DNA of 64,000 nt from Bacteroides ovatus (GTDB taxonomy: Bacteria > Bacteroidota > Bacteroidia > Bacteroidales > Bacteroidaceae). Location of the stretch: positions 2,356,001-2,420,000 of the forward strand of contig NZ_CP012938.1 in NCBI RefSeq assembly GCF_001314995.1. The letters are read 5' to 3'. The notes below the pieces were generated by a model. The model was not told where the DNA came from and did no database searches. It saw only the letters and a program-made list of their open reading frames with translations. Made by a program: the position numbers and the translations under genes. This document shows, one piece after another, positions 32,855 through 41,903 of this stretch. Every line of letters starts with the position of its first letter. The stretch's first letter is position 1.

Positions 32855-33349
32855 ATGACAAGAATTGGATTATTATCTGATACTCACGCTTACTGGGACG
32901 AGAAATATCTGGAATATTTTGAACCGTGTGACGAAATCTGGCATGCCGGAGACATCGGTTCGCTGGAAGTAGCGGAAAAGTTAGCCGCCTTCCGTCCATT
33001 CCGGGCGGTATATGGAAATATTGACGGACAGGAAATCAGAAAGCTGTATCCGCAAATAAACCGTTTCACGGTGGATGGTGCAGAAGTGCTGATTAAACAT
33101 ATCGGCGGTTATCCGGGGAAATACGATCCTTCCATCATCGGCAGTCTGATGGCACGTCCGCCCAAACTTTTTATCAGCGGACATTCTCATATATTAAAGG
33201 TGAAATATGATAAAACACTGGATATGTTGCATATTAATCCGGGAGCTGCCGGCATGTCCGGTTTCCACAAGGTACGGACTTTGGTACGTTTTGTTATCAA
33301 CCAGGGGGCCTTTCAGGACTTGGAAGTCATCGAATTGGCGGACAAATAA
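32855..33349 (+). CDS. YfcE/MJ0936-type metallophosphodiesterase
   Basis: 164 residues, the typical size of small cytosolic calcineurin-like phosphodiesterases. Motifs in order: LLSDTHAY (D-x-H), WHAGDIGS (GD), VYGNIDGQEI (GN-D), and SGHSHILKVKY plus LHINPGAAG at the C-terminus (GH-x-H). It binds two divalent metals and hydrolyses phosphodiesters, probably cyclic or linear nucleotides. Divergent from ppk1. The rfbA promoter follows within the next 100 bp. Confidence 0.88.
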   Translation: MTRIGLLSDTHAYWDEKYLEYFEPCDEIWHAGDIGSLEVAEKLAAFRPFRAVYGNIDGQEIRKLYPQINRFTVDGAEVLIKHIGGYPGKYDPSIIGSLMARPPKLFISGHSHILKVKYDKTLDMLHINPGAAGMSGFHKVRTLVRFVINQGAFQDLEVIELADK

Positions 33350-33388
33350 AATAAATGTTCCTGCCAGATTGAAAAATTATTTTAAAAT

Positions 33389-33419
33389 TTTGCCACGTCG
33401 GAATTCTTTCCGACCTTTG
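33389..33419 (+). promoter_or_regulatory. Promoter of rfbA with a palindrome in the spacer
   Basis: TTTG (33389-33392), a 19-bp spacer and GACCTTTG (33412-33419, one mismatch). Within the spacer and touching the -7 box is a 7-bp inverted repeat, GTCGGAA/TTCCGAC with a 4-nt loop (33397-33414), which could be an operator. Confidence 0.6.
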
Positions 33420-33448
33420 CACGCAGTTAATGAATAACTCAGACGAAC

Positions 33449-34318
33449 ATGAAAGGAATTATTCTAGCCGGTGGTAGTGCCACCCGACTTTATCCGCTCT
33501 CTAAAGCGATTTCCAAACAAATCATGCCTGTGTATGACAAGCCGATGATTTATTATCCGTTGTCAACACTTATGTTGGCAGGAATACGCGAAGTGTTGAT
33601 TATTTCGACTCCACGCGACTTGCCGATGTTCCGCGACTTGTTGGGAACGGGTGAGGAACTGGGTATGTCTTTCTCCTATAAAATTCAGGAACAACCTAAC
33701 GGACTGGCACAAGCTTTCGTATTGGGAGCCGATTTCCTGAACGGCGAACCGGGCTGTCTGATTCTTGGGGATAATATGTTTTACGGACAGGGCTTCTCCG
33801 CCATGCTCCGCCGGGCTGCCAATATAGAAAAGGGCGCCTGCATCTTCGGTTACTACGTGAAAGACCCGCGCGCTTATGGTGTAGTGGAATTTGACGAACA
33901 GGGAAAAGTGATTTCACTGGAAGAAAAGCCGGAAGTGCCGAAAAGTAATTATGCCGTTCCGGGACTTTATTTCTACGATGCCAGTGTGACGGAAAAAGCA
34001 GCGGCTCTTCGTCCTTCAGCACGTGGAGAGTATGAGATAACAGACTTGAACCGTCTGTATCTGGAAGAAGGTACATTGAAAGTGGAACTCTTCGGACGCG
34101 GATTTGCATGGCTCGATACGGGTAACTGCGACAGTCTGCTGGAAGCTTCCAACTTCGTGGCCACTATTCAGAACCGCCAAGGTTTTTACGTCAGCTGTAT
34201 TGAAGAAATCGCCTGGCGTCAGGGATGGATTCCGACGGAGCAGTTGCTTCTACTGGGTCAACAGCTCGAAAAAACCGAGTATGGAAAGTACCTTATCGAA
34301 TTGGCTAAACAATCCTAA
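33449..34318 (+). CDS. rfbA: Glucose-1-phosphate thymidylyltransferase
   Basis: 289 residues, matching RmlA/RfbA. The N-terminus [38 protein letters not shown] is diagnostic for the nucleotidyltransferase. [27 protein letters not shown] and [14 protein letters not shown] are also present. It makes dTDP-glucose from dTTP and glucose-1-phosphate, the first step toward dTDP-rhamnose and related sugars for surface polysaccharides. rfbB follows 21 bp later; the rfbC and rfbD genes are not in this window. Confidence 0.96.
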   Translation: MKGIILAGGSATRLYPLSKAISKQIMPVYDKPMIYYPLSTLMLAGIREVLIISTPRDLPMFRDLLGTGEELGMSFSYKIQEQPNGLAQAFVLGADFLNGEPGCLILGDNMFYGQGFSAMLRRAANIEKGACIFGYYVKDPRAYGVVEFDEQGKVISLEEKPEVPKSNYAVPGLYFYDASVTEKAAALRPSARGEYEITDLNRLYLEEGTLKVELFGRGFAWLDTGNCDSLLEASNFVATIQNRQGFYVSCIEEIAWRQGWIPTEQLLLLGQQLEKTEYGKYLIELAKQS

Positions 34319-34339
34319 AATCAACATAAAGAATAAAAT

Positions 34340-35476
34340 ATGAAAACTTATCTAGTGACCGGTGCCGCAGGATTTATCGGGGCAAATTACATCAAGTACA
34401 TCTTAGCCAAACATAACGACATCAAAGTCGTGATATTGGACGCTTTGACGTATGCAGGTAACTTAGGAACGATTGCCAAAGACATCGACAACGAACGCTG
34501 TGTCTTTATCAAAGGAGACATTTGTAGCCGCGATGTGGTAGACGGTCTTTTTGCTGAGTATCGTTTTGACTATGTGGTGAATTTCGCTGCCGAGAGCCAT
34601 GTGGACCGCAGCATTGAAAATCCGCAACTGTTTCTGATTACCAACATTCTCGGAACACAGAACTTACTGGATTGTGCACGCCGTGCATGGGTAATGGGGA
34701 AAGACGAACAAGGATATCCGACCTGGAGAAAAGGTGTACGCTATCATCAGGTATCTACCGATGAGGTGTATGGTTCATTGGGAGCCGAAGGGTATTTCAC
34801 TGAAGCAACTCCGCTTTGTCCTCACAGCCCATACAGTGCTTCTAAGACAAGTGCAGACATGGTGGTAATGGCTTACCACGACACTTATAAAATGCCGGTA
34901 ACGATTACCCGTTGCTCCAACAACTACGGTCCGTACCACTTCCCGGAAAAATTGATTCCGTTGATTATCAAGAATATCCTCGAAGGAAAGCATCTCCCCG
35001 TCTACGGTGACGGTAGCAATGTGCGCGACTGGCTTTATGTGGAAGACCACTGCAAAGCAATCGACCTCGTTGTGCGTGAAGGTCAAGACGGAGAAGTGTA
35101 CAACGTTGGTGGACACAACGAGAAAACAAACCTCGAAATCGTGAAACTGACAATTTCGACTATCCACCGTCTGATGGCAGAAAATCCCGAATATCGTCAG
35201 GTTCTCAAAAAGAAAGTGAAAGACGAAAACGGAGATATTTCGATCGAATGGATCAACGAAGATCTGATTACTTTCGTTAAGGACCGTCTGGGACACGACC
35301 AACGTTATGCTATCGACCCCACCAAGATAACAAATGCCTTAGGATGGTATCCCGAAACTAAATTCGAGGTAGGTATCGTAAAGACAATCGAATGGTATTT
35401 AGCCAACCAAGCTTGGGTGGAAGAAGTTACCAGCGGAGATTATCAGGGTTACTACGAAAAGATGTACGGGAAATGA
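34340..35476 (+). CDS. rfbB: dTDP-glucose 4,6-dehydratase
   Basis: 378 residues, an extended SDR enzyme. The Rossmann motif GAAGFIGANY (about 7-16), DALTYAGN, STDEVYGSLG, YSASKTSADM (catalytic Tyr-X3-Lys), RCSNNYGPYHFPEKLIPL and VYGDGSNVRDWLYVEDHC are all as expected. It makes dTDP-4-keto-6-deoxyglucose. The chain is about 20 residues longer than the average RfbB because of an insertion near 300 (KKKVKDENGDISIEW). It is co-transcribed with rfbA and convergent with menA, whose stop is only 4 bp away. Confidence 0.96.
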   Translation: MKTYLVTGAAGFIGANYIKYILAKHNDIKVVILDALTYAGNLGTIAKDIDNERCVFIKGDICSRDVVDGLFAEYRFDYVVNFAAESHVDRSIENPQLFLITNILGTQNLLDCARRAWVMGKDEQGYPTWRKGVRYHQVSTDEVYGSLGAEGYFTEATPLCPHSPYSASKTSADMVVMAYHDTYKMPVTITRCSNNYGPYHFPEKLIPLIIKNILEGKHLPVYGDGSNVRDWLYVEDHCKAIDLVVREGQDGEVYNVGGHNEKTNLEIVKLTISTIHRLMAENPEYRQVLKKKVKDENGDISIEWINEDLITFVKDRLGHDQRYAIDPTKITNALGWYPETKFEVGIVKTIEWYLANQAWVEEVTSGDYQGYYEKMYGK

Positions 35477-35479
35477 TTC

Positions 35480-36373
35480 TCAATTTATCAACATTCCTAT
35501 TGCAATAAGAATACCCATAAGCAGCATATTACGCGAAGTCTCGCCTAATATGCTGTTTAATTTTTTACCGCTGTATATTTTCACCATCCGTTTCCAGGTA
35601 AGGAAATGAGGGATCAGATAAAGTTGCGGAAGAAAAGCGGCGTAGAAATGACCTTCACGAAGGAAACACAAGCAGAGAAGAGAAGCGGTAATCCCCAGCA
35701 TCAAATAAAAATAGCGACCGAATTTCTCGCCAAAACGAACGATCACTGTCCTTTTTCCACTGCGTGCATCCGCTTCGCGGTCACGATAATTATTGACTAC
35801 CAACAATGTATCGATAAGCAGTCCGCAGATTAAAGAGGCGATAGTGACATCCGGTGTCCAAGTTAGCGCCTGTACGTAATATGTTCCGCCTACGGGTACA
35901 AAACCGAAAAAGACAATCACCAATACATCGCCCCAACCGTTGTAAGAAAGAGGATAAGGACCGGTGGTATAAAGAAAGGCAAATAACACACAAAGCACTC
36001 CTACGATAATCAATTCCCACCCGGCAAAGAAGAGCAACGTACAGCCGATAAGGCAGGCAAGAGCAACCGTAATAATAATCCCGGTTTTCATCGCTTGCGG
36101 AGAAATCCATCCTTGCGCACAAGCACGTTCGGGGCCTAACCGGTCTTCCCGGTCTGTCCCTTTGAGGAAGTCGAAAAGGTCATTGATGAAATTAGCGGCA
36201 ATTTGCATCAGACTTGCAAACAGACAGCAGATCAGTGCAGGCAACCAGTGAAAACGTCCGTCCATTGCAGCAAGAGCAGTACCTATCATAACCGGAGTTA
36301 TGGCCCCTGTCAGCGTTTTGGGACGTGCAGCTAATATCCATGCTTGTAGCGAGTTACGCTTTACTTCTTCCAT
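35480..36373 (-). CDS. menA: 1,4-dihydroxy-2-naphthoate polyprenyltransferase
   Basis: 297 residues with about nine membrane helices, a UbiA-family prenyltransferase. The two aspartate motifs are NFINDLFDFLKGTDRED (N-D-x-x-D) and NNYRDREADARSGKRT (D-x-x-D). The N-terminus LQAWILAARPKTLTGAITPVMIGTALAAM is characteristic of MenA. It prenylates 1,4-dihydroxy-2-naphthoate to demethylmenaquinone, used in the fumarate-reducing respiration of Bacteroides. Divergent from the lipoprotein phosphoesterase; the shared promoter region is at 36405-36432. Confidence 0.93.
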   Translation of the reverse strand: MEEVKRNSLQAWILAARPKTLTGAITPVMIGTALAAMDGRFHWLPALICCLFASLMQIAANFINDLFDFLKGTDREDRLGPERACAQGWISPQAMKTGIIITVALACLIGCTLLFFAGWELIIVGVLCVLFAFLYTTGPYPLSYNGWGDVLVIVFFGFVPVGGTYYVQALTWTPDVTIASLICGLLIDTLLVVNNYRDREADARSGKRTVIVRFGEKFGRYFYLMLGITASLLCLCFLREGHFYAAFLPQLYLIPHFLTWKRMVKIYSGKKLNSILGETSRNMLLMGILIAIGMLIN

Positions 36374-36404
36374 ACTTTAATATATTATAAATAGTTTTGA
36401 CGGA

Positions 36405-36432
36405 CAAAGATACATGATTTTTCGTATCTTTG
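36405..36432. promoter_or_regulatory. Divergent -7 boxes of menA and phosphoesterase
   Basis: Minus-strand TATCTTTG (36412-36405) faces menA (ATG at 36373); plus-strand TATCTTTG (36425-36432) faces the phosphoesterase (ATG at 36462). The boxes are an inverted pair 12 bp apart. Confidence 0.6.
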
Positions 36433-36461
36433 CACCCCGAAAAACTTCAAACTAAGAGAAG

Positions 36462-37523
36462 ATGAAGAAAATAAAAACAATCTACCCTGTTATCCTGTTG
36501 ACATTGCTTTTGCTGGCTTCCTGTAAGTCGAAAAAGAATATGGTGGCTACCTTGCCACGCCCTGTTTTAAATTCAGATTCTATTTATCCGGATACGGCTA
36601 ATGCTATAGCCGGGTTATTCTCCCCCGACCACTCGCAACTCAAAGAGCTGAATGTTTCCAAAAACAAAAAGCAGAATACAAAGAAAAAGACTTCTACCGA
36701 TACACACGAATCGTCGGATCTGGTACTGCGGGGAACAAAAATCACTTCTTCCAGCGTAGATGTATCTTCTGTCTATACCGGAGTGGACCGCGTAGTAAAA
36801 TATGACTTTACCCACCGCGATGTTCCCGAAGCCTTTGAAGGTTTCCGTATCGCTTTCATTTCCGACTTACACTACAAAAGTCTGCTGAAAGAAAAAGGCC
36901 TGAACGACCTTGTCCGCCTACTGATTGCTCAAAAGGCTGATGTGCTTCTAATGGGTGGTGACTATCAGGAAGGTTGTGAATATGTGGAACCTTTGTTTTC
37001 CGCACTGGCACGCGTAAAAACACCGATGGGCACTTATGGGGTAATGGGCAATAACGACTACGAACGTTGCCACGACGATATTGTGAATACAATGAAACAT
37101 TACGGCATGCGTCCGTTAGAACATGAAGTAGATACGCTTCGTAAAGACGGGCAGCAGATCATTATCGCTGGAGTGCGCAATCCTTTTGATCTGGGGCGCA
37201 ACGGAGTATCGCCTACTCTGGCACTCTCTCCCAAAGATTTTGTCATCTTACTGGTTCACACCCCGGATTACATCGAAGATGTTTCAGTAGCTAACACCGA
37301 CCTTGCCCTGGCAGGACACACCCACGGCGGACAAGTCCGTGTATTCGGAGTTGCCCCGGCACTTAACTCACACTATGGCAATCGTTTCATCACCGGACTG
37401 GCATATAATTCTGCAAAAATACCTTTGATTATAACAAACGGAATAGGAACCTCCAAATTACCAATCCGTGTTGGCGCTCCGGCGGAAATCATCGTTATTA
37501 CTCTTCATCGATTAACGGAGTAA
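36462..37523 (+). CDS. Lipoprotein metallophosphoesterase (YkuE/YaeI-like)
   Basis: 353 residues. A lipoprotein signal (TLLLLASC, Cys21) is followed by about 110 residues of low-complexity basic sequence (KNKKQNTKKKTSTDTHESS). Then comes a calcineurin-like domain: FISDLHYKS, MGGDYQEG, VMGNNDYERCHDD, LLVHTPDY, LAGHTHGGQVRV. The pattern D-x-H, GD, GNxD, H, GHTHGG matches YkuE/YaeI-type enzymes that act on envelope lipids such as UDP-diacylglucosamine (LpxH2-like in some lineages). Predicted to be anchored in the envelope. The linker could span the periplasm. Confidence 0.85.
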   Translation: MKKIKTIYPVILLTLLLLASCKSKKNMVATLPRPVLNSDSIYPDTANAIAGLFSPDHSQLKELNVSKNKKQNTKKKTSTDTHESSDLVLRGTKITSSSVDVSSVYTGVDRVVKYDFTHRDVPEAFEGFRIAFISDLHYKSLLKEKGLNDLVRLLIAQKADVLLMGGDYQEGCEYVEPLFSALARVKTPMGTYGVMGNNDYERCHDDIVNTMKHYGMRPLEHEVDTLRKDGQQIIIAGVRNPFDLGRNGVSPTLALSPKDFVILLVHTPDYIEDVSVANTDLALAGHTHGGQVRVFGVAPALNSHYGNRFITGLAYNSAKIPLIITNGIGTSKLPIRVGAPAEIIVITLHRLTE

Positions 37524-37569
37524 AGTATCGTAGCTTGGTATGAAAAAACAACCCGAATAGTAGCATCCT

Positions 37570-37668
37570 ACATTTTAAGGTACGACTTTCTGTGATATAC
37601 CACACTTTTAGGATACGACTTTTTGTTAAAGATCACATTTTTAAGGTACGACTTTTTTTGTTAATATC
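37570..37668 (+). repeat. Three tandem 33-bp repeats before the AAA/DUF4143 gene
   Basis: The core TACGACTTT recurs at 37581, 37614 and 37647, i.e. exactly every 33 bp. Each unit also has CA(T/C)TTTTAAGG before the core and a T-rich tail (TTGTTA). The array ends 54 bp before the ATG at 37723. There are no spacers, so it is not CRISPR. It may be regulatory: a series of binding sites or repeated promoter-like boxes. Confidence 0.7.
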
Positions 37669-37722
37669 CCTTTTAATGCTTACATTTGCATCTATAAGTA
37701 GCTGATAATAAAAGAAAGAAGT

Positions 37723-39012
37723 ATGAGAAGAGATGCAATGCAAGAATTGTATGACTGGAAAGAAAAGTCTACACGAAAGCCTTTGATTATTCGCGGAGCC
37801 CGTCAGGTAGGAAAGACATGGCTCATGAAAGAGTTTGCGGCTACTGCTTACAAACAGTTTGCTTACATCAACTTCGAAGACAATGAAGTGATGAAGGAGA
37901 TTTTCCAAAAAGATTTTGATATCGAACGTATTTTAATGGCTATCCAATTAGTTACCGGAAAAGTAGTAAATACGGATACTTTAATTCTTTTTGACGAGCT
38001 TCAGGAAGCTCCACGCGGTTTGACAGCTATGAAGTATTTCCAAGAGAAAGCACCACAGTATCATGTCATTGCAGCTGGTTCTTTATTGGGGATCGCGATG
38101 CATCAAAATGATTCTTTCCCAGTAGGAAAAGTCGATTTTATAGACTTATATCCACTTTCTTTTTCCGAGTTTTTAGAAGCTATCGGACAAGAACCTTTTG
38201 CCAGCTTGCTCGCTAAACAAGATTGGAACCTGATTTCTACCTTCCGCTCTAAACTCACCGACTTCCTTAAACAGTATTATTTCGTAGGAGGAATGCCTGA
38301 AGTAGTCAATGCCTTTATTGAACACAAAGACTATACCGAAGTCCGCCAGTTACAACAAAATATACTGGATTCTTATGATCGTGATTTCTCCAAACATGCT
38401 CCTATTGCCGAAGTACCCAGAATTCGTATGGTATGGCGTTCGATTCCGGCACAGTTGGCAAAAGAAAATCGCAAATTCATTTATGGAGTTATAAAAGAAG
38501 GAGCAAGAGCCAAAGATTTTGAACTGGCTATGGAATGGTTGATAGATGCCGGCCTTATTTATAAAGTAAACCGGGTAAAGAAAGGTGGAATACCTTTATC
38601 GGCATACGAAGATTTTTCTGCATTCAAGCTATTTATGCTGGATACCGGATTAATGGGAGCAATGAGCGGACTCCCCCCACAGGCATTATTGGAAGGAAAT
38701 ATTTTATTTACCGATTATAAAGGAGCAATTACCGAACAATATGTGTTACAACAACTGAAATCGGTGAAAGGCTTGAATATTTATTACTGGTCTTCAGATA
38801 CTTCCAAAGGAGAGTTGGATTTTCTATTGCAAAAAGAAATCTATATTATTCCGGTTGAAGTGAAAGCAGAAGAAAACTTACAGTCGAAAAGTCTGCGTTC
38901 TTTTGTTGAAAAAAATCCAGGACTACATGGCATTCGTTTTTCCATGTCAGATTACCGGCAACAGGAGTGGCTGACAAATTATCCGTTATATTCTGTCGGA
39001 TATATATTTTAA
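37723..39012 (+). CDS. AAA ATPase with DUF4143 domain
   Basis: 429 residues. Walker A GARQVGKTW (about 25-33) and Walker B LILFDELQEAP (about 86-96) give the ATPase core, with the LPLYPLSFSEFLEAIG-like helix following. The second half (from about 230, IRMVWRSIPAQLAKENRKFIYGVIKEGARAKDFELAMEWLIDAGLIYKV) is the DUF4143 winged-helix/nuclease-like C-terminal domain ending in PVEVKAEENLQSKSLRSFVEK, a PD-(D/E)XK-like strand. Such ATPases are common in accessory regions, often in many copies per genome, and their role is not settled. It is isolated and may have been acquired. Confidence 0.87.
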   Translation: MRRDAMQELYDWKEKSTRKPLIIRGARQVGKTWLMKEFAATAYKQFAYINFEDNEVMKEIFQKDFDIERILMAIQLVTGKVVNTDTLILFDELQEAPRGLTAMKYFQEKAPQYHVIAAGSLLGIAMHQNDSFPVGKVDFIDLYPLSFSEFLEAIGQEPFASLLAKQDWNLISTFRSKLTDFLKQYYFVGGMPEVVNAFIEHKDYTEVRQLQQNILDSYDRDFSKHAPIAEVPRIRMVWRSIPAQLAKENRKFIYGVIKEGARAKDFELAMEWLIDAGLIYKVNRVKKGGIPLSAYEDFSAFKLFMLDTGLMGAMSGLPPQALLEGNILFTDYKGAITEQYVLQQLKSVKGLNIYYWSSDTSKGELDFLLQKEIYIIPVEVKAEENLQSKSLRSFVEKNPGLHGIRFSMSDYRQQEWLTNYPLYSVGYIF

Positions 39013-39030
39013 TATATTCAAAGACGTATA

Positions 39031-39600
39031 TTATCTTTCTTTTATAGTCTCCCAGACCTTTGGATGCACAAAGTATCGAACATCTTTCCCTGCATCCAAT
39101 GCTTCTCGAATAAAAGTAGAACTGATTTCAAATACAGGAGAATGAACAAGACGCACCGTTTCCGGCAATTCCTCCTCTTTGACGGGAAAGCCGGGACGGG
39201 GGTAAATAAGAATCTGATTCTCTTTAATGATACGTTCGGACTGATACCAATATCCAAAACGTTCCCAATTATCGGAACCGATAATGAAATAAAACTCGCG
39301 ATCGGGAAATGCCTCACGCAGTTTCTCCAACGTATATACGCTATATGAGGGGCGAGGCAAATGAAACTCAAAATCTGAAGCCTGAAAACGAGGATAGTCA
39401 CTGATGCTCAACTTTACCAGTTCGAGACGTAATTCATCATTCCATAACTTCTCCTGTGCTTTCAAAGGATTCTGCGGACTCACCATAAACCAGATTTCAT
39501 CCAATCCTTCATACTCACAAAGGTAGTTGGCTAGAGCAAGATGTCCGATGTGAATCGGATTGAATGATCCGCTGAAGATTCCGGTTTTCTGCTTATTCAT
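39031..39600 (-). CDS. nadD: Nicotinate-nucleotide adenylyltransferase
   Basis: 189 residues. The signature [21 protein letters not shown] (about 7-27) has Asn where most NadD have Asp in GSFDP. SPQNPLK, IIGSDNW and [10 protein letters not shown] (about 165-174) complete the nucleotidyltransferase pattern. It converts nicotinate mononucleotide and ATP to deamido-NAD. Its ATG overlaps the gmk stop by 4 bp, so yicC, gmk and nadD form a minus-strand operon. PncB at 9589-10764 makes its substrate in salvage. Confidence 0.94.
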   Translation of the reverse strand: MNKQKTGIFSGSFNPIHIGHLALANYLCEYEGLDEIWFMVSPQNPLKAQEKLWNDELRLELVKLSISDYPRFQASDFEFHLPRPSYSVYTLEKLREAFPDREFYFIIGSDNWERFGYWYQSERIIKENQILIYPRPGFPVKEEELPETVRLVHSPVFEISSTFIREALDAGKDVRYFVHPKVWETIKER

Positions 39601-40163
39601 TGTTCCAAAAACTCTTTGATAACTTTCAAAGCTTCCGCTTTAGCAGTTTCCAAATTATCATTGACAATCACACAATCGAATTGCGAAGCAAAACTCAATT
39701 CATATTCCGCCTTAGCGATGCGACTTTCAATCACTTCCGGCGCATCCGTTCCACGTCCTTCCAACCGGCAGCGTAATTCTTCCACCGAAGGCGGCTGGAT
39801 AAACACCGACAACGCACGATCGCCATAAAACTTCTTGATATTGCATCCGCCAACCACATCTACGTCAAACACCACATTCTGACCCGCTTCCAATTGCTTT
39901 TCTACCTGCGCTTTCAGCGTTCCGTAATAACGGTCCTTATACACCTCCTCATACTCCAGAAATTCGTTGTTCTCAATGCGTTGGCGAAATTCTTCCGGCG
40001 TAAGGAAGAAATATTCAACCCCATGCTGCTCCGTTCCACGCGGAGGACGGCTGGTAGCAGAAATAGAAAACGCTAAATTCAAGTTCTGCGTCAGCAGATA
40101 ATTGATTATAGTAGATTTGCCCGAACCCGACGGAGCAGAGAAAATAATTAGCTTACCGGTCAT
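39597..40163 (-). CDS. gmk: Guanylate kinase
   Basis: 188 residues, the standard length. Walker [12 protein letters not shown] (about 9-19), [23 protein letters not shown] (GMP-binding) and [12 protein letters not shown] (Walker B region) are conserved. It phosphorylates GMP to GDP using ATP. It is the middle gene of yicC-gmk-nadD, with 43 bp to yicC upstream and a 4-bp overlap with nadD. Confidence 0.95.
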   Translation of the reverse strand: MTGKLIIFSAPSGSGKSTIINYLLTQNLNLAFSISATSRPPRGTEQHGVEYFFLTPEEFRQRIENNEFLEYEEVYKDRYYGTLKAQVEKQLEAGQNVVFDVDVVGGCNIKKFYGDRALSVFIQPPSVEELRCRLEGRGTDAPEVIESRIAKAEYELSFASQFDCVIVNDNLETAKAEALKVIKEFLEQ

Positions 40164-40206
40164 AAGTTTAATGAAGAATTAAGAATTAAAAATGATAGAT
40201 ACTGTT

Positions 40207-41088
40207 TTACATCACGTTCAGCACCTGTTCCTTAATCTGTTCCAGTTCATCCTTCATCTGAACTACGATCTTCTGCATTTCAGCATGATTGGACTTGCTG
40301 CCTAACGTATTGATCTCCCGACCCATTTCCTGGGCGATAAAACCAAGCTTCTTACCCTGTCCGCTACCACTTTCCATCGTGCTGATGAAATATTTCAGAT
40401 GGTTGCTAAGACGTTGTTTTTCCTCGTTGACATCCAGTTTTTCGATGTAGTAAATCAGTTCCTGTTCCAGACGATTCTTGTCGTAGTCTACGCTTAACGT
40501 CTTTTCGAGAGCATCAGTGATGCGTTCCTTCACTTTCTCTACACGTTCTTTCTCGTAAGGAGTAATCTGTTCGAGCAAACTGTTGATGTTGGCAATCTTC
40601 TCACGGAATTTCTTTTCCAATGCAGCCCCCTCCTGTTTGCGGAAATCGACCAAATGACTGATGGCTTCAAGTATGGTAGCATGCACCATGCTCCATTCCT
40701 CTTCCGTCAGTTCCTGAATTTCCGTTTTCGTCATCACGTCCGGCATGCGGAGTAATAGTTGGAGCCAGTCTTCCGGTGCGGGACAAGGAATCCCCAGTTC
40801 GCGGCTTATCGAATCCAACTGGCTATAATAACTTTTCAGTACATCCTTATTGATGGGAGCAGCATCCGCACCCTCCTTCTTCTCTATCCACAGGCTGAAG
40901 TCAGCTTTTCCACGTTCCAGAACTTTAGAAATCTCATTACGGATTTCAATCTCTTTTTCACGATACGCCGGAGCGATGCGAGTGGACAAATCCATTGCCT
41001 TGCTGTTGAGCGACTTGATTTCTACATTTATTTTTTTATCAGGAAGTTCGGCCGTAGCTTTACCGTATCCTGTCATAGACTGTATCAT
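40207..41088 (-). CDS. yicC: YicC/YloC-family endoribonuclease
   Basis: 293 residues, the family length. Starts MIQSMTGYGKATAELPDKKINVEIKSLNSKAMDLS, the conserved YicC N-terminus, and ends NHAEMQKIVVQMKDELEQIKEQVLNVM. The C-terminal DUF1732-type segment (RLSNHLKYFISTMESGSGQGKKLGFIAQEMGREINTLGSKSNHAEM) is intact. YicC-like proteins cleave RNA and affect small-RNA stability in E. coli. First gene of the operon with gmk and nadD; divergent from tsaB. Confidence 0.92.
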   Translation of the reverse strand: MIQSMTGYGKATAELPDKKINVEIKSLNSKAMDLSTRIAPAYREKEIEIRNEISKVLERGKADFSLWIEKKEGADAAPINKDVLKSYYSQLDSISRELGIPCPAPEDWLQLLLRMPDVMTKTEIQELTEEEWSMVHATILEAISHLVDFRKQEGAALEKKFREKIANINSLLEQITPYEKERVEKVKERITDALEKTLSVDYDKNRLEQELIYYIEKLDVNEEKQRLSNHLKYFISTMESGSGQGKKLGFIAQEMGREINTLGSKSNHAEMQKIVVQMKDELEQIKEQVLNVM

Positions 41089-41105
41089 AACCTTAAAGTT
41101 TTGTG

Positions 41106-41153
41106 CAAAAGTACACGAATATTTTAAGAATTGGAAATAATCATGTAAATTTG
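41106..41153. promoter_or_regulatory. Divergent promoters of yicC and tsaB
   Basis: Minus-strand TACTTTTG (41113-41106) faces yicC with a very short leader. Plus-strand TAAATTTG (41146-41153) faces tsaB. The plus-strand box argues for the tsaB ATG at 41178 instead of the in-frame ATG at 41103. Confidence 0.6.
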
Positions 41154-41177
41154 CGACAATTTAATAAGCTGATTTTT

Positions 41178-41867
41178 ATGTCGTGTATACTGAATATTGA
41201 AACCTCTACCTCTGTTTGCTCGGTAGCGGCCAGTCAAGACGGACAGACGATTTTTGTGAAAGAAGACTTGAAAGGCCCTTCACACGCCGTGTCTTTAGGA
41301 GTTTTTGTAGATGAAGCATTGTCGTTCATAGACAGTCATGCCATCCCTTTGGATGCCGTTGCAGTGAGTTGCGGACCGGGTTCGTACACCGGACTCCGAA
41401 TCGGGGTTTCTATGGCGAAAGGAATTTGTTACGGGCGCAATATCCCCTTGATCGGTATCCCGACGCTGGAAGTATTGAGTGTTCCGGTGCTGTTGTATCA
41501 CGACTTGCCCGAAAACGCTTTGCTTTGTCCGATGATCGACGCCCGCCGCATGGAAGTATATGCAGCCGTCTATGACCGTCGTCTACAAGTGAAACGTACA
41601 GTTGCCGCCGACATCGTAGATGAGAACTCTTACCTGGAGTTCCTGAACGAACAACCGGTTTATTTCTTTGGAAACGGAGCCGACAAATGCCGCGAACAGA
41701 TCACGCATCCGAACGCACATTTTATCGACAATATCCATCCGTTGGCTAAAATGATGTTCCCACTGGCAGAAAAAGTAGTGGCCGATGAAGACTATAAAGA
41801 CGTGGCTTACTTCGAACCTTTCTACCTGAAAGAATTCGTTGCCTCCATGCCGAAAAAGCTTCTTTAA
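41178..41867 (+). CDS. tsaB: tRNA threonylcarbamoyladenosine biosynthesis protein TsaB
   Basis: 229 residues from the ATG at 41178, where the family start MSCILNIETSTSVCSVAASQDG lies; the extra 25 upstream codons are excluded by the promoter. ASKHA fold: DAVAVSCGPGSYTGLRIGVSMAKGICYG (about 64-91) and MIDARRMEVYAAVYD are the hallmark segments. TsaB is the non-catalytic partner of TsaD in t6A tRNA modification. First gene of a probable run tsaB-DUF4290-murA-rimM-M23-dxr-rseP, all on the plus strand with small gaps. Confidence 0.93.
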   Translation: MSCILNIETSTSVCSVAASQDGQTIFVKEDLKGPSHAVSLGVFVDEALSFIDSHAIPLDAVAVSCGPGSYTGLRIGVSMAKGICYGRNIPLIGIPTLEVLSVPVLLYHDLPENALLCPMIDARRMEVYAAVYDRRLQVKRTVAADIVDENSYLEFLNEQPVYFFGNGADKCREQITHPNAHFIDNIHPLAKMMFPLAEKVVADEDYKDVAYFEPFYLKEFVASMPKKLL

Positions 41868-41903
41868 TTTTTTAATTTTTAATTCTCAATTTTAATTTAA
41901 CAA

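Noticed and set aside
37570..37668. CRISPR array
   Set aside because: The three 33-bp repeats are directly joined with no spacers, and no cas genes are near.
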